From a virus, in the IMG/VR virus record IMGVR_UViG_3300035698_002955, positions 1-30,177 of that record: a stretch of DNA of 30,177 bases; one strand, 5' to 3'. Position 1 is the stretch's first letter. The number at the start of each line of letters is the position of its first letter. The notes below the pieces were generated by a model. That model was given only the letters and a program-made list of their open reading frames with translations. It had not been told where the DNA came from and searched no databases. Positions 6,473 through 14,499 of the stretch are shown here, piece by piece. The position numbers and the translations under genes are program-made.

Positions 6473-7084
6473 TTATATAACTCCATATCTAAATAATAAT
6501 TGACAATTGGCTGGCGCTAACTGTCTGAATAAGCACTCAATAATACCACTAACCCCGCTAGTAAACTGAATTGGAAAGTCCAAAGCGAAAACAGCTCTAC
6601 TTTCCTCTAAATCAACAATTATAGTATGCACCGCAGACTTGCGACTGTCAAAAAAGCGGACAGGAAAACCAAGGGCGAACGTTCCATTGTATATAGCATT
6701 ACCCACAGAGGCGTTAAAACCAAACAGTAACGCCAAAGCCTCAAACTCTGCCGCTGTCTGCACGCCGCCGTAGTTTGTGAGCTTTAAAAGTATATCCCTG
6801 CGCTGGTCTTCTAGTGTTCCGCTTACGGGCAGGCAATCGTCGGGGATGCCTACGGATTTTTGCCAGTCCAGTATTAAATCATTTGTTTGATTGATATCGA
6901 TCTCGCTCATGACATTCTCTACCAAGACCGATACACGAAAATACTCACTAGCAAGCCCCAACATAAGCTTACCAATATTGCTTTCCGTGTTGAACTTATT
7001 GTCCCACACAGCACCGTCTGGCATATGGCGAGCCAGTAGCCTAGATTGAGTACCTTTGTCCTTAGCTGAGAAATCTAAACTCAT
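6473..7084 (-). CDS. baseplate wedge / tail protein, Mu gp48 family (DUF2313)
   Basis: A 203-residue protein with the features of the Mu gp48/YmfQ family: N-terminal helical part with LLARHMPDGAVWD, a central LILDWQKSVGIPDDC motif followed by helix RRDILLKLTNYGG, and a C-terminal LECLFRQLAPA-type segment (here IIECLFRQLAPANC). In Mu-like and P2-like phages this protein (P2 gpI-like) caps the baseplate wedge and connects to fibres. ATG 7084 overlaps the end of the baseplate J gene (4 bp). Gene order J then gp48 then fibre supports it. Confidence 0.85.
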   Translation of the reverse strand: MSLDFSAKDKGTQSRLLARHMPDGAVWDNKFNTESNIGKLMLGLASEYFRVSVLVENVMSEIDINQTNDLILDWQKSVGIPDDCLPVSGTLEDQRRDILLKLTNYGGVQTAAEFEALALLFGFNASVGNAIYNGTFALGFPVRFFDSRKSAVHTIIVDLEESRAVFALDFPIQFTSGVSGIIECLFRQLAPANCQLLFRYGVI

Positions 7085-8385
7085 GAGTACAGCACACTCC
7101 CTAAACCTGCTATAGAACCAGTGCCGATAGTTATATCCGCGCTCGGACTTGATAAAACGAAACTATCAAGGAAATCACCAGTCTCGGTGTCTTGAGTTTC
7201 AATGATTGCTGATCTGTACTGATCCTCTGTTATATCGGTTTCAAATTCAGCTCTATCATCAAAGAACGCTTGCAAGTTTGCAGTAATGGCCGTCCTCATT
7301 GTTGGTGTATCTGGGCTTATAGATGTAAACGTGAAGCCCGTTGTTGTTATGGTCGGCGCTAACACATAAACATTACTTTCGTCAGATGTAGCGGGAAGCA
7401 ACTCTATTATCTTATTTTTAACGGTCGTAATGTTGGCTGCGCTTGGGATTGGGCTTGTATCACCATCGCGGAAAAAGTAAACCGTAACATCGCCGACATT
7501 CGGCGTAATCTTCTTAACGAATACTCGCGTAACCCCTGAAACTGTCTTCGCCTGTTTCTCTATAGCAAACGCGTTAAAGTTTGCCACTGGATTAGCTCGG
7601 CTATCCATCACGCGAACGCGTAATTCGTCGTCAGTCTCTAAGTCAGTCCCGCCGACTACGCCCTCGAATTGAGTGTATGCGTTACTATCAACGTTTGTAA
7701 TAGCGGAGTTAAGCGTCAATACCGCGCCATTATCGAGGTTGTAATCAACCCCCGATAGCTGGCTTTCTATAAGCACGCGGGCGCTATCGATAGCACCAAG
7801 AATTGTACCAGTAGCGGGGGTGGTTGGCGTGCCGCTTACCTCGTACGAAAAGGTATTAGCGTCAACAACCGTTACTTCAAATAATCCGTTGTATTCTGTT
7901 TGATCTGCGCCCGATACCGTCAATTCAACACCGCTGGCCAATGGGTGTCCTGTGGCTGTTGCTGTCGCTGTTGTCCCAACCCTAGTTATGCCTGAAATGG
8001 TGAACGAGTTAGCGGAAACCGACACGCCCGCTTGTGTTGAATAAACCCCGCCATTGGAGGAGCTAATCAGCGTGTTTGCTGGTATCGCTGTTCCTGCCGT
8101 TCCCGTGAAAACAACATAGCCGCTCGCTGTTGTTGCTGGGTTTTTTGTCAGGTCTTCGTAACCAGCCCACCTAGCAAGGAAGATCCCAGTGGCTGTTTGT
8201 GGAAAGAATTGGTTTAAGGCTTGCTGGATGAGTAAAACTAAATCATAGGAGCGCGACGCTAGGCTGTCAGTCATGGCGCGCAAGAACGAGCCAAATACAG
8301 TTGGGTCACTATCTGGCAACTCCGCACGAACGTCTGAACGTGTGCGGTCTACTAATTGGCGTAGCGTTGGGAAGTTAATCGGCAT
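7081..8385 (-). CDS. baseplate J-like protein, Mu gp47 family
   Basis: A 434-residue baseplate wedge protein. The N-terminus (FPTLRQLVDRTRSDVRAELP), the ARWAGYED motif around residue 72 and the G-T-D-LETDDELRVRVMDSRA region are typical of gp47/baseplate J. Residues about 130-196 are an extra beta domain (GHPLASGVELTVSGA, then YNGLFEVTVVDANTFSYEVS) not needed in the core family. A related domain occurs in the protein at 20375-21421. Wedge proteins of this family form the sheath-proximal ring that triggers contraction. The start overlaps gp46 by 11 bp. Confidence 0.9.
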   Translation of the reverse strand: MPINFPTLRQLVDRTRSDVRAELPDSDPTVFGSFLRAMTDSLASRSYDLVLLIQQALNQFFPQTATGIFLARWAGYEDLTKNPATTASGYVVFTGTAGTAIPANTLISSSNGGVYSTQAGVSVSANSFTISGITRVGTTATATATGHPLASGVELTVSGADQTEYNGLFEVTVVDANTFSYEVSGTPTTPATGTILGAIDSARVLIESQLSGVDYNLDNGAVLTLNSAITNVDSNAYTQFEGVVGGTDLETDDELRVRVMDSRANPVANFNAFAIEKQAKTVSGVTRVFVKKITPNVGDVTVYFFRDGDTSPIPSAANITTVKNKIIELLPATSDESNVYVLAPTITTTGFTFTSISPDTPTMRTAITANLQAFFDDRAEFETDITEDQYRSAIIETQDTETGDFLDSFVLSSPSADITIGTGSIAGLGSVLYS

Positions 8386-8824
8386 TTACAGTGTTCTCCC
8401 ATAAAGAAACATAATGGCTTTCGGTTTGGCCTGCAACGGTTGTCACGGCAATGCTAAGGGCTATGCCCTCGGTTGGCACAATAGACCCGCTAACACTAAC
8501 TGCGCTCGCTTGTCCTTGGTCTACTAGCCATTGTAGGGCGTTACGGGCAAATGAAACACACTTATTTAATGTGCTTTGCGTTAATCGTTCTTGCTGCACC
8601 AGCCACAACAAAGAGCCGTAATTCTGCCCCTCTATCGGCGTTGTTAAATCCCCGATCCACCCTTTACGGTATTGGGGCAATAAAACTTGCGTACTATCCG
8701 CCCGACCATCACTGAACAAACTGACCTCTATTGCGGTTTTGAAACTATTAAGCGCCTCAATATCACCATTTACGATATTAAAGTCATAGCCGTTCTGTGT
8801 TTGAAATAAAGCCGCGTCTAGCAT
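8375..8824 (-). CDS. baseplate protein, Mu gp46 (gpW-like) family
   Basis: A 149-residue protein with hallmarks of the gp46 family: an NGYDFNIVNGDI start, SLFSDGRAD, then YRKGWIGD and NYGSLLWLVQQERL. In Mu this small baseplate protein sits at the tip of the wedge next to gp47. Upstream there is no ribosome binding site near the ATG. Instead a minus-strand -10 (TATACT, 8831-8836) lies 6 nt from the ATG, predicting a leaderless mRNA. A plus-strand accessory cassette separates it from gp45, its usual neighbour. Confidence 0.88.
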   Translation of the reverse strand: MLDAALFQTQNGYDFNIVNGDIEALNSFKTAIEVSLFSDGRADSTQVLLPQYRKGWIGDLTTPIEGQNYGSLLWLVQQERLTQSTLNKCVSFARNALQWLVDQGQASAVSVSGSIVPTEGIALSIAVTTVAGQTESHYVSLWENTVNAD

Positions 8825-8830
8825 ACAGTG

Positions 8831-8859
8831 AGTATATAAAAAAAATCACCTTTTCGCAA
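8831..8859 (-). promoter_or_regulatory. predicted sigma70-type promoter of gp46 (leaderless)
   Basis: Minus strand TTGCGA (8854-8859), 17-bp spacer, TATACT (8831-8836). The gp46 ATG begins 7 nt after the -10, at the expected transcription start. The spacer contains an 8-T run. Confidence 0.65.
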
Positions 8860-8867
8860 AATAGTTA

Positions 8868-8920
8868 TTGACTGGCATTTAAAAATAAAATAAGATAGCC
8901 TTAGTTAAACAACGAAAGAC
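8868..8920 (+). promoter_or_regulatory. cassette promoter and conserved leader, copy 1
   Basis: TTGACT (8868-8873), 17-bp spacer, TAAGAT (8891-8896), then a leader with TTAGTTAAACAACGAA. The same block recurs at 12304 and 17121. The spacer is the A/T-rich near-palindrome TTTAAAAATAAA-type core seen in all copies. Confidence 0.8.
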
Positions 8921-8926
8921 GAATAA

Positions 8927-8989
8927 ATGAACCACGACAAAATAGAAGAAGATGACGGTTATTACAAAAACTATTATGGACGGAGGTAA
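8927..8989 (+). CDS. 20-residue leader-type peptide
   Basis: First ATG after the cassette promoter. It reads 20 residues, rich in Asp/Glu and Tyr (IEEDDGYYKNYYGRR), ending at TAA 8987-8989. The CGGAGG inside its last codons is the ribosome binding site of the next gene, so it may be a coupling peptide. Support comes from position only. Confidence 0.4.
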   Translation: MNHDKIEEDDGYYKNYYGRR

Positions 8990-8994
8990 AGCAA

Positions 8995-9099
8995 ATGACT
9001 ATAATCTACACCAACGAAGAGTATGACATGACGCACCCCATGCAGGTTCTACGGAATATGTGTGCCAACGATCAAAAATATATATGGAGAGAAAAATGA
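8995..9099 (+). CDS. 34-residue small protein
   Basis: ATG 8995 lies 8 nt after the strong site CGGAGG (8981-8986). The 34-residue product is mixed polar (MTIIYTNEEYDM start) without membrane segment. Its TGA overlaps the ATG of the next gene (ATGA, 9096-9099). No family recognised. The good ribosome binding site and coupling make translation likely. Confidence 0.5.
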   Translation: MTIIYTNEEYDMTHPMQVLRNMCANDQKYIWREK

Positions 9100-9278
9100 C
9101 ACAACCATTCGGAAACAAGTACGGCATACCATCAAACCCAATCGGGGTTAGGGCGGCTAACGAGTACCTTCATGGGAAATACTTAAAGCGGTTAAGCCGT
9201 AGTGATGACTTGTCCTTGTTTTTTTGCGGCGCTTTGGTAGTTGGTGCTTTGCTTCTGGCTTTAGTTTTGGGGGCTTGA
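9096..9278 (+). CDS. small C-tail membrane protein
   Basis: A 60-residue protein from ATG 9096 (MTQPFGNKYGIPSNP), preferred to ATG 9060 because AGAGAGAAAA precedes it and it overlaps the upstream stop. The first 38 residues are polar and basic. Residues about 39-60 are one hydrophobic helix (LFFCGALVVGALLLALVLGA), so a C-terminal membrane anchor with the bulk in the cytoplasm is likely. Moron cargo of unknown role. Confidence 0.6.
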   Translation: MTQPFGNKYGIPSNPIGVRAANEYLHGKYLKRLSRSDDLSLFFCGALVVGALLLALVLGA

Positions 9279-9279
9279 T

Positions 9280-9438
9280 ATGATGTGTTACAAGGATAAA
9301 ACGTTTTGCATATCTGAGCATTGCACAAACGAATGCGGGCGTAAGCTAACGGATCAGGTGAAGATAGACGCTGCTAAGTGGTGGGGTGGTGACGACGCAC
9401 CCATTGCTGTATCAAAGTTTTGCGAGAAAACTACTTAG
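9280..9438 (+). CDS. 52-residue Cys-rich protein, possible zinc binder
   Basis: ATG 9280 starts a frame ending at TAG 9436-9438. Cys residues at 3, 10, 15, 19 and 48 (FCISEHCTNECGRK) suggest a small zinc-binding or redox fold. The remainder includes AAKWWGGDDAPIAVSKFC. The stop lies 8 nt inside the end of the minus-strand gp45 gene, so the cassette runs right up to the tail gene with no spacer or visible terminator. Confidence 0.55.
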   Translation: MMCYKDKTFCISEHCTNECGRKLTDQVKIDAAKWWGGDDAPIAVSKFCEKTT

Positions 9439-9982
9439 GTATTCCAGTATTACCACCGCTATCGCCAGTATGGATATGCGTATTAAAGTCTACGCTTATT
9501 CCTGAACTTATAAAGTTAGTTGCTGTCACAGTGCCATTCACATCAAGATTTGCGTTGATTGTCGAGCCATGCACCGCATTAATGGTTAGGCTGTCTGTTG
9601 TTATTGCGGTGGCTCCATCAACGTCCGCCGTCAACGTGCCGCTTACGTTTGCGGTTAAGTCACCGCTAGGCACGTCAACGGTTACATTCCCATCCTTGTC
9701 AAACTTTATACTCGCTTGCGTTAGATAGTTACCAACTTGAACCTCACCCTCAGAAAGGTTTTTAAATCTGCCCGTCATAAAATCAAGTATAGCGTACTTT
9801 GTCGCGCTGTCTCCGTTCACCTTAAACAGCAAGCCATTGCTGCCGCTTGGAGGTGCTGAACAAACGCCGTATACGGACTGCCTGACCGCGTCAGTGTCTT
9901 TTCCCTTGTACGACACGCCAGCGCGGGGGTAATTCGTTGTGTCGCCCCTTAAAACCGATAAAACCACTTGAAATATATTCAT
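9431..9982 (-). CDS. baseplate central spike, Mu gp45 family
   Basis: A 183-residue membrane-piercing spike protein. The N-terminal half is an OB-like region (residues about 1-85, YPRAGVSYKGKDTD, GVCSAPPSGSNG). Then comes a repetitive beta-helix stretch (GDLTANVSGTLTADVDG, residues about 100-155). The C-terminal tip has the HxH motif (H169-I-H171, TGDSGG) which binds iron in Mu gp45 and P2 gpV. A trimeric needle at the tail tip is expected. It follows the hub gene directly. Confidence 0.9.
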   Translation of the reverse strand: MNIFQVVLSVLRGDTTNYPRAGVSYKGKDTDAVRQSVYGVCSAPPSGSNGLLFKVNGDSATKYAILDFMTGRFKNLSEGEVQVGNYLTQASIKFDKDGNVTVDVPSGDLTANVSGTLTADVDGATAITTDSLTINAVHGSTINANLDVNGTVTATNFISSGISVDFNTHIHTGDSGGNTGIPK

Positions 9983-11056
9983 TTAAAACTCATTCCCTAC
10001 TGATTGGCGTGCAGCTTCCCGCGCTTCCTGTTGCGCGTTCAATGTGAATGCGTCCTTGTATGTAGTCTGTAGCTTTGTAATGCTTCCTGTATTTAAGGAG
10101 TAGGAGTATTCAATAGAATGAATAAGCATATCAGATGATACACCACAAAAGCTATCCTCAACATAAGCAAGCGTATTAATGCTAAACGGCTGGCCGTTAA
10201 TTGAATGCCCCTGCACTACGCATGAATAGTTAACGGAATTAGCCCTGCGGATATTAGCCTCGAACTGTGCGCGGTTAAAGCTTGTTGAGTTGTCCATATC
10301 TTCTTCTACATTGAACTCCAAAACACGGCTCTTGCGGGCAGTGTTGTCAATAGCAGTTTCGCCTGATTGGTTCACAACCTCACTCGCTGGCGCGTCATCA
10401 AAACCTAATGGGTCAAGCTGCGCTCTTGATGTGTACTTGTAAAATATGTCGGTGGTTTTCTTTTTGAATGACGCGGACTTAATATTTTCACCACGCACAA
10501 GACGCAAACCAGACGCAGCGTTTCCAGCCCTCAACAAAAGAACATCACCGTCACCGTTTGTTGTCATCACAATTTGAAGCTTGCGGGCGTAAGGCTCAAG
10601 GAACCCTTGTATGGTCCGCCCAACCTCTGCCTCTATTGTATCCCCTTCCGCAAAACTAGCGGCGCTGGTGGCTTGGTTAACAATACCGATGTGAGACATA
10701 TTGCCAGCATCAAGAACGGAGCGCAGAATACTTTCAAAACTTAACGGCGCACTAAACGACTTTGACCCACTCACAGTGCTGTCAAACATATCGCCAGTTC
10801 TATCGCGCCCAAATATATAAATATCATGGCTTGCACCATCATAGCTCACTTCTAGGGTTTCAACATGTCCGTTCAAAACCGTAACCCCGTCTGCAAGAAC
10901 GCGCACAACATCCCCGACCTTAACGGGAAGCGAGTTTTCTGGATCTGCGCTAGAGTTTGCCTCGAAGTACCCGCATAGGTTATGCAGAGAACGGCTTACA
11001 CGTATATTTAAAGCCTTATCATAGATAACGCCATTAACTTCTAATTCAAGTGCCAT
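9983..11056 (-). CDS. baseplate hub protein, Mu gp44 (gpP) family
   Basis: A 357-residue protein starting ALELEVNGVIYD, with YFEANSS, VKVGDVVRVLADGVTVLNG and IFGRDRTGDMFDST. These are the split-barrel and hub elements of Mu gp44 / T4 gp27-like proteins that hold the spike trimer. Next come the QGFLEPYARKLQI and VLLLRAG segments. The C-terminal YTYKDAFTL-like region (TTYKDAFTLNAQQEA) ends in a helix. It stands between gp43-like and gp45 genes, as in Mu. Confidence 0.88.
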   Translation of the reverse strand: MALELEVNGVIYDKALNIRVSRSLHNLCGYFEANSSADPENSLPVKVGDVVRVLADGVTVLNGHVETLEVSYDGASHDIYIFGRDRTGDMFDSTVSGSKSFSAPLSFESILRSVLDAGNMSHIGIVNQATSAASFAEGDTIEAEVGRTIQGFLEPYARKLQIVMTTNGDGDVLLLRAGNAASGLRLVRGENIKSASFKKKTTDIFYKYTSRAQLDPLGFDDAPASEVVNQSGETAIDNTARKSRVLEFNVEEDMDNSTSFNRAQFEANIRRANSVNYSCVVQGHSINGQPFSINTLAYVEDSFCGVSSDMLIHSIEYSYSLNTGSITKLQTTYKDAFTLNAQQEAREAARQSVGNEF

Positions 11057-12259
11057 CTATGAGATGCCTTTTATGTCGCTATCGTTTACAGAAAAATTAA
11101 CGTTAGGGTTTAATTCTGATAGCGTGTCTATGTTTTCGATGTTGGCATAATATCTGTACGATGTCAGTGCTAGGCTGCTTTCACCGCTCTGAATATCAAC
11201 AACTCGCCATGTGTTTTGTTGTTTTTGGTCGAACACCTTGCGGCTCGTTGAGCGTAACTCATTCATCAGTGATTTCACGTCTGGATTGAAGATCAACCCG
11301 TCATCGGATGACGTTGCAATAATCGTATCGTATGTTTGCTCTAGGTCATTCTTTGTCTCTATTAGCTCATCATCCGTTTCATAATCAGCGTATGTAGCAG
11401 CCTCGTAAGCTGAAGCAAGGGCATTAACGCGGGTTAAGTCCTCAAACACACTAAGATTGTTTTCCTCATTAATACGCTTCTGCGTTGTAAGGCTATTTGA
11501 CACGCGGTCATTGCCGAATAATGTCAAACCTAAGAAACCAGAGTAGAAAGAGCCTATATTCTCGCTTACATTCTCAAGGGCGTTATAAGCACCTCGTATG
11601 CTTTGTATAAACGAAGCGCCGCTTCTTACTACCGAGCTTGAGGTGTGTTCGGCAATGTCTAAAACACCATCAAGTGTGGTTACGTTGTCTGGAATTAGAT
11701 CATCAACACCTGCGGGGAAGCTGCCTATTGTTGTTAGTGTATCCGTAAATTGAGCTGTACTTGCTTGTAGTATGTATGGCGTTTTAAGGTCTATAAACTG
11801 ATCTGTAAACGCAATATCAAGAGATGCTTTAACTTGGCTGGACACGGCGGAGACAAGGCTTGTACTGTCAACAGTGGCGGATAGCGTGATATTATCTTCG
11901 CTCTCCTTAAATGTTATTGAAAATTTAAACTCGCCAATTGCGGTATCTCTAGATTTTGAAGACCATTCAGTGGCAACAACCATTAGCTGCCCATAAGTAG
12001 GGTGAATTAAAAGCCCACGCCCAGCCTTGTCCAGTTCCCCTTCAAAGCTTATACGCTTTTGGATAGCGTCCACACCATGTATGATTGCCGTGACAGAAAA
12101 CGACCCAGCTTGCGCCCCCAACTCCTCCACAAAGCGCCTTTTGTTTGCGCTTGGGTATTCGTGGTCAACAGTCTTTTTACCACCAGAGCGTGTCTCGTCT
12201 GGGGTTAAAAATTCTATGCCATTATATGATGCTGATAGTAGGTTTTTAAATACGCTCAT
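11057..12259 (-). CDS. Mu gp43 (gpN) family tail protein / DNA circularisation-type N-terminus
   Basis: A 400-residue protein. The N-terminal domain (about 1-90: LLSASYNGIEFLTPDE, GGKKTVDHEYPSANKRRFVEELG, then LLIHPTYGQLMVVATEWS) matches the DNA-circularisation-protein N-terminal family, a T4 gp53/LysM-like baseplate element in contractile tails. The central part is helical and linker-like. I set the start at ATG 12259 (MSVFKNLL). The upstream ATG 12268 lies inside the perfect -10 TATAAT and cannot be on the transcript. The ATG is 8 nt after that -10, so the mRNA is probably leaderless. Confidence 0.85.
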   Translation of the reverse strand: MSVFKNLLSASYNGIEFLTPDETRSGGKKTVDHEYPSANKRRFVEELGAQAGSFSVTAIIHGVDAIQKRISFEGELDKAGRGLLIHPTYGQLMVVATEWSSKSRDTAIGEFKFSITFKESEDNITLSATVDSTSLVSAVSSQVKASLDIAFTDQFIDLKTPYILQASTAQFTDTLTTIGSFPAGVDDLIPDNVTTLDGVLDIAEHTSSSVVRSGASFIQSIRGAYNALENVSENIGSFYSGFLGLTLFGNDRVSNSLTTQKRINEENNLSVFEDLTRVNALASAYEAATYADYETDDELIETKNDLEQTYDTIIATSSDDGLIFNPDVKSLMNELRSTSRKVFDQKQQNTWRVVDIQSGESSLALTSYRYYANIENIDTLSELNPNVNFSVNDSDIKGIS

Positions 12260-12266
12260 AATTAAC

Positions 12267-12295
12267 ATTATATGTTAGAGGTGCAAAAAAAACAA
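12267..12295 (-). promoter_or_regulatory. predicted promoter of the gp43-type gene (leaderless)
   Basis: Minus strand TTGTTT (12290-12295), 17-bp spacer, perfect TATAAT (12267-12272). The coding ATG at 12259 starts 8 nt after the -10. The layout is the same as at 8831 and 17084. Confidence 0.65.
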
Positions 12296-12303
12296 AATAA
12301 CTA

Positions 12304-12356
12304 TTGACCTTTATTTAAAAATTAAATAAGGTAGTTGTAGTTAAACAACGAAAGAA
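12304..12356 (+). promoter_or_regulatory. cassette promoter and conserved leader, copy 2
   Basis: TTGACC (12304-12309), 17-bp spacer with TTTAAAAATTAAA, TAAGGT (12327-12332), and leader TAGTTAAACAACGAAAG, followed by AAGGA as ribosome binding site for the gene at 12367. Confidence 0.82.
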
Positions 12357-12366
12357 GGATTAGACT

Positions 12367-12822
12367 ATGGAAGATAACAAGCAAAGAGACGAAGAAATAT
12401 TCTTGATGAGAATTGGCGGTGATACGTTTGCTAATATAGCTAAAATGCACAACTTACCTGTACACACTTGCAGATCGGTATTCTCTAAAAAAATGAGGGC
12501 TTTCAATAGGAAGCATAAAGAATTTGAGATTGTTGAGCTTGATTTGTTGGCGAAAATTGCTGCCTTATCAATCGCCAACAAAAGGCTTAAACTACAAGCG
12601 ACAAACCACAAGGCTATCAAGGACGGGCTGTCCATAGTGCTTAACTATGGTTACTTTTCCAACAGAACTGCGACCTTATTCCAGAAGAACAATATTAAAA
12701 CTCTAGGGGATATACTCAAACGCAGCAGACGGGATTTTGAAAAAATGAAGGGGTTAGGTAAAGATGGTATGAAGGAAGTTTTAAAGTTCCTTGACCAAGG
12801 CGGCATGACTATCGGTGATTAA
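12367..12822 (+). CDS. HTH plus RNA-polymerase alpha-CTD-like protein (putative regulator)
   Basis: A 151-residue protein. Residues about 8-48 read as a helix-turn-helix of sigma-region-4/resolvase style (FANIAKMHNLPVHTCRSVFS). Residues 55-88 form a linker helix. Residues about 92-150 strongly resemble the C-terminal domain of the RNA polymerase alpha subunit: SNRTATLFQKNNIKTLGDIL, then MKGLGKDGMKEVLKFL and GMTIG. Arg100 aligns with alpha R265 and G131 with G296. N268 and K298 equivalents are replaced (T103, D133). In alpha this helix-hairpin-helix domain binds UP-element DNA and activators. A DNA-binding transcription regulator is inferred. The gene is alone in its cassette and overlaps the tape measure stop by 4 bp. 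Confidence 0.8.
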   Translation: MEDNKQRDEEIFLMRIGGDTFANIAKMHNLPVHTCRSVFSKKMRAFNRKHKEFEIVELDLLAKIAALSIANKRLKLQATNHKAIKDGLSIVLNYGYFSNRTATLFQKNNIKTLGDILKRSRRDFEKMKGLGKDGMKEVLKFLDQGGMTIGD

Positions 12823-14285
12823 TTGTATGCTATAGGGACGGCGGCACCACCACTAGAAACGTTCGTACCAATATTGGACGGTGCGTTAACCCCGAACTCT
12901 GCGCTATTAACTGAAGCGCCACCAGATGCGGTAACATCAATACTGCCGTTAAGCGTGTTTTGATTTGCTGCGCCTTGTGCGGCTGGGTTTCCGCCCATTC
13001 CGCCAGCAATGAACTCCTCAGAAGCTTTTTGCCTATACTGAGAGAAAGCCATAGCAGACTTGGAAACACCAGCTAAGTCTTTTAGGCTATCAGGGACTTT
13101 TATCATTGGTAACATATCAATAACCCGCAAAATAAGCTTGAACGGCATAAGGATAGCGTCCATAAGAACCGCGCCAATGCCAGTAAATACATCCAAAAGA
13201 AGGTTGCCTAAACCCAATGCGGCTGCGGTCATCGCCTGCCACACGCTGTCAGACTTAGCGAGAAGAAACACAAACGATGCAATAAGAACGCCGACAACAG
13301 CCACAAGCGCCGCAATGGGGCTGAATACAAGTACGAAGCCAGCCGCGATAAACGGCGCTGCCATGCCTATAGCGCCAAGGGCTATCAGTAGCGGGGCAAT
13401 AGCCGCGACAATTAAAGATATAGCAACTATAAGTTTTTTACTTTCTTCGCTAGTACCTATAAACGATGTCTGTAGCTTGTCTATAACGTTCAACGCCTTA
13501 GTTGCTTGCGGCATAAGAAGCTTACCGAAGCTCTCACTTAGTGTTTTATTATTCTCTGTAACTTTTCTTTGCATGTTAGCATAACTGGCTTTCGTGCGTT
13601 CATAGTCGCCGACAGCGTTCTTGCTTCTCTCCATAATGAGGTTTAACGTGGCCTGTGCTTTAGCCTCGTTCTCTGTCGCGAATACATACCCCTCGCGCTT
13701 CATTTGCGATAGCTTCCTTTTTATATCAACCTCCAATATCTTAATACCTAATGACTCAAGAGCGTCTCGCTGACCAAGAAGGGCTTTCGTTAGGATAACG
13801 TTTGCTTGAGACGCGCCACCAGCGAAATTCTTAAACGAAACTAAATCCTGAGAGGCTGAACCCAAAGACAAAGACAGAGCAAGCGCAGCGTCAGAAGTAA
13901 ACCCTATGCCTGTAAGTATGTCAGCACTGTATGATAGCATTTCTTGAGATGTGCTTTTTGCTAGACCAAATGATTTAGCAAAGCCATCAGCGGCAGCAAA
14001 TGCCCTGCTCTCTATATCCTTAAAAATAAACGCAAACTTACTTCGTGTCTCCTCCGCATCGGAGGCAGCATTAATCATACTCTTTCCAAGCAGGAGGATA
14101 GGTACTGTAGCCACAGCCCCCATAATAGCACCAGCCTTCACCATAGACTTACCCATCTTGCCAACTGATTTAGAAGTTTTGTCGAAGGTTTTTCTCATAC
14201 GGTTTGTGGTATCGCTAATTTTCGCGGCCTTGCGCGAATACTTATCAACTATCTCGTAAACATATGATATTGAAAACTTAGCCAT
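12819..14285 (-). CDS. tail tape measure protein
   Basis: A 488-residue protein with N-terminal helices (SDTTNRMRKTFDKTSKSVGK), then a TP901-type tape-measure core (FAKSFGLAKSTSQEM, LLGQRDALESLGIKILEVDI). A long hydrophobic region follows at about residues 280-345 (LIVAAIAPLLIALGAIGMAA and onward), as needed for membrane passage. A Gly/Ala/Asn-rich tail closes it. The protein sets tail length and is ejected with the DNA. With about 0.15 nm per residue (known rule) a short tail of around 70 nm is predicted. It follows the frameshifted chaperone gene. Confidence 0.92.
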   Translation of the reverse strand: MAKFSISYVYEIVDKYSRKAAKISDTTNRMRKTFDKTSKSVGKMGKSMVKAGAIMGAVATVPILLLGKSMINAASDAEETRSKFAFIFKDIESRAFAAADGFAKSFGLAKSTSQEMLSYSADILTGIGFTSDAALALSLSLGSASQDLVSFKNFAGGASQANVILTKALLGQRDALESLGIKILEVDIKRKLSQMKREGYVFATENEAKAQATLNLIMERSKNAVGDYERTKASYANMQRKVTENNKTLSESFGKLLMPQATKALNVIDKLQTSFIGTSEESKKLIVAISLIVAAIAPLLIALGAIGMAAPFIAAGFVLVFSPIAALVAVVGVLIASFVFLLAKSDSVWQAMTAAALGLGNLLLDVFTGIGAVLMDAILMPFKLILRVIDMLPMIKVPDSLKDLAGVSKSAMAFSQYRQKASEEFIAGGMGGNPAAQGAANQNTLNGSIDVTASGGASVNSAEFGVNAPSNIGTNVSSGGAAVPIAYN

Positions 14286-14286
14286 G

Positions 14287-14499
14287 CTACACCTTTGAAG
14301 CCTTATCCATGGCTTGCTTTGTTTCTTTATTAATTCTATTAGCTTCTGCGTCTATTTGCAAAATCTCATCAAGCGGCAACGACATTAGCATGTCATATTG
14401 AAGCCCGCCCTCACCCCATTTAACTAGGTTTAGAATTTTCGAATAAGCGTTCTGATATTGAGTGTCTAGCCAAAACGCTACTTGATAAAATTTTCGCAA
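14287..14499 (-). CDS. tail assembly chaperone, frameshift extension (T part)
   Basis: A 66-residue extension read by -1 frameshift from the preceding gene; the nominal frame opens at TTG 14499 and I see no independent start with a binding site. It begins YQVAFWLDTQYQ after the slip and ends with helices (LPLDEILQIDAEANRINKET). Small second reading frames of this type precede tape measure genes in almost all long-tailed phages and are produced as a minor fusion that binds the tape measure protein. It ends 2 nt before the tape measure start. Confidence 0.75.
   Translation of the reverse strand: MRKFYQVAFWLDTQYQNAYSKILNLVKWGEGGLQYDMLMSLPLDEILQIDAEANRINKETKQAMDKASKV

Noticed and set aside
12260-12268. 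Start of the gp43-type gene at ATG 12268
   Set aside because: That ATG overlaps the perfect -10 TATAAT. The ATG at 12259 fits the predicted transcription start and gives the family-type N-terminus.
13060-13584. 174-codon plus-strand frame opposite the tape measure gene
   Set aside because: Shadow of the tape measure coding sequence: composition follows the antisense of an Ala/Ile-rich gene, and there is no ribosome binding site or coupling.
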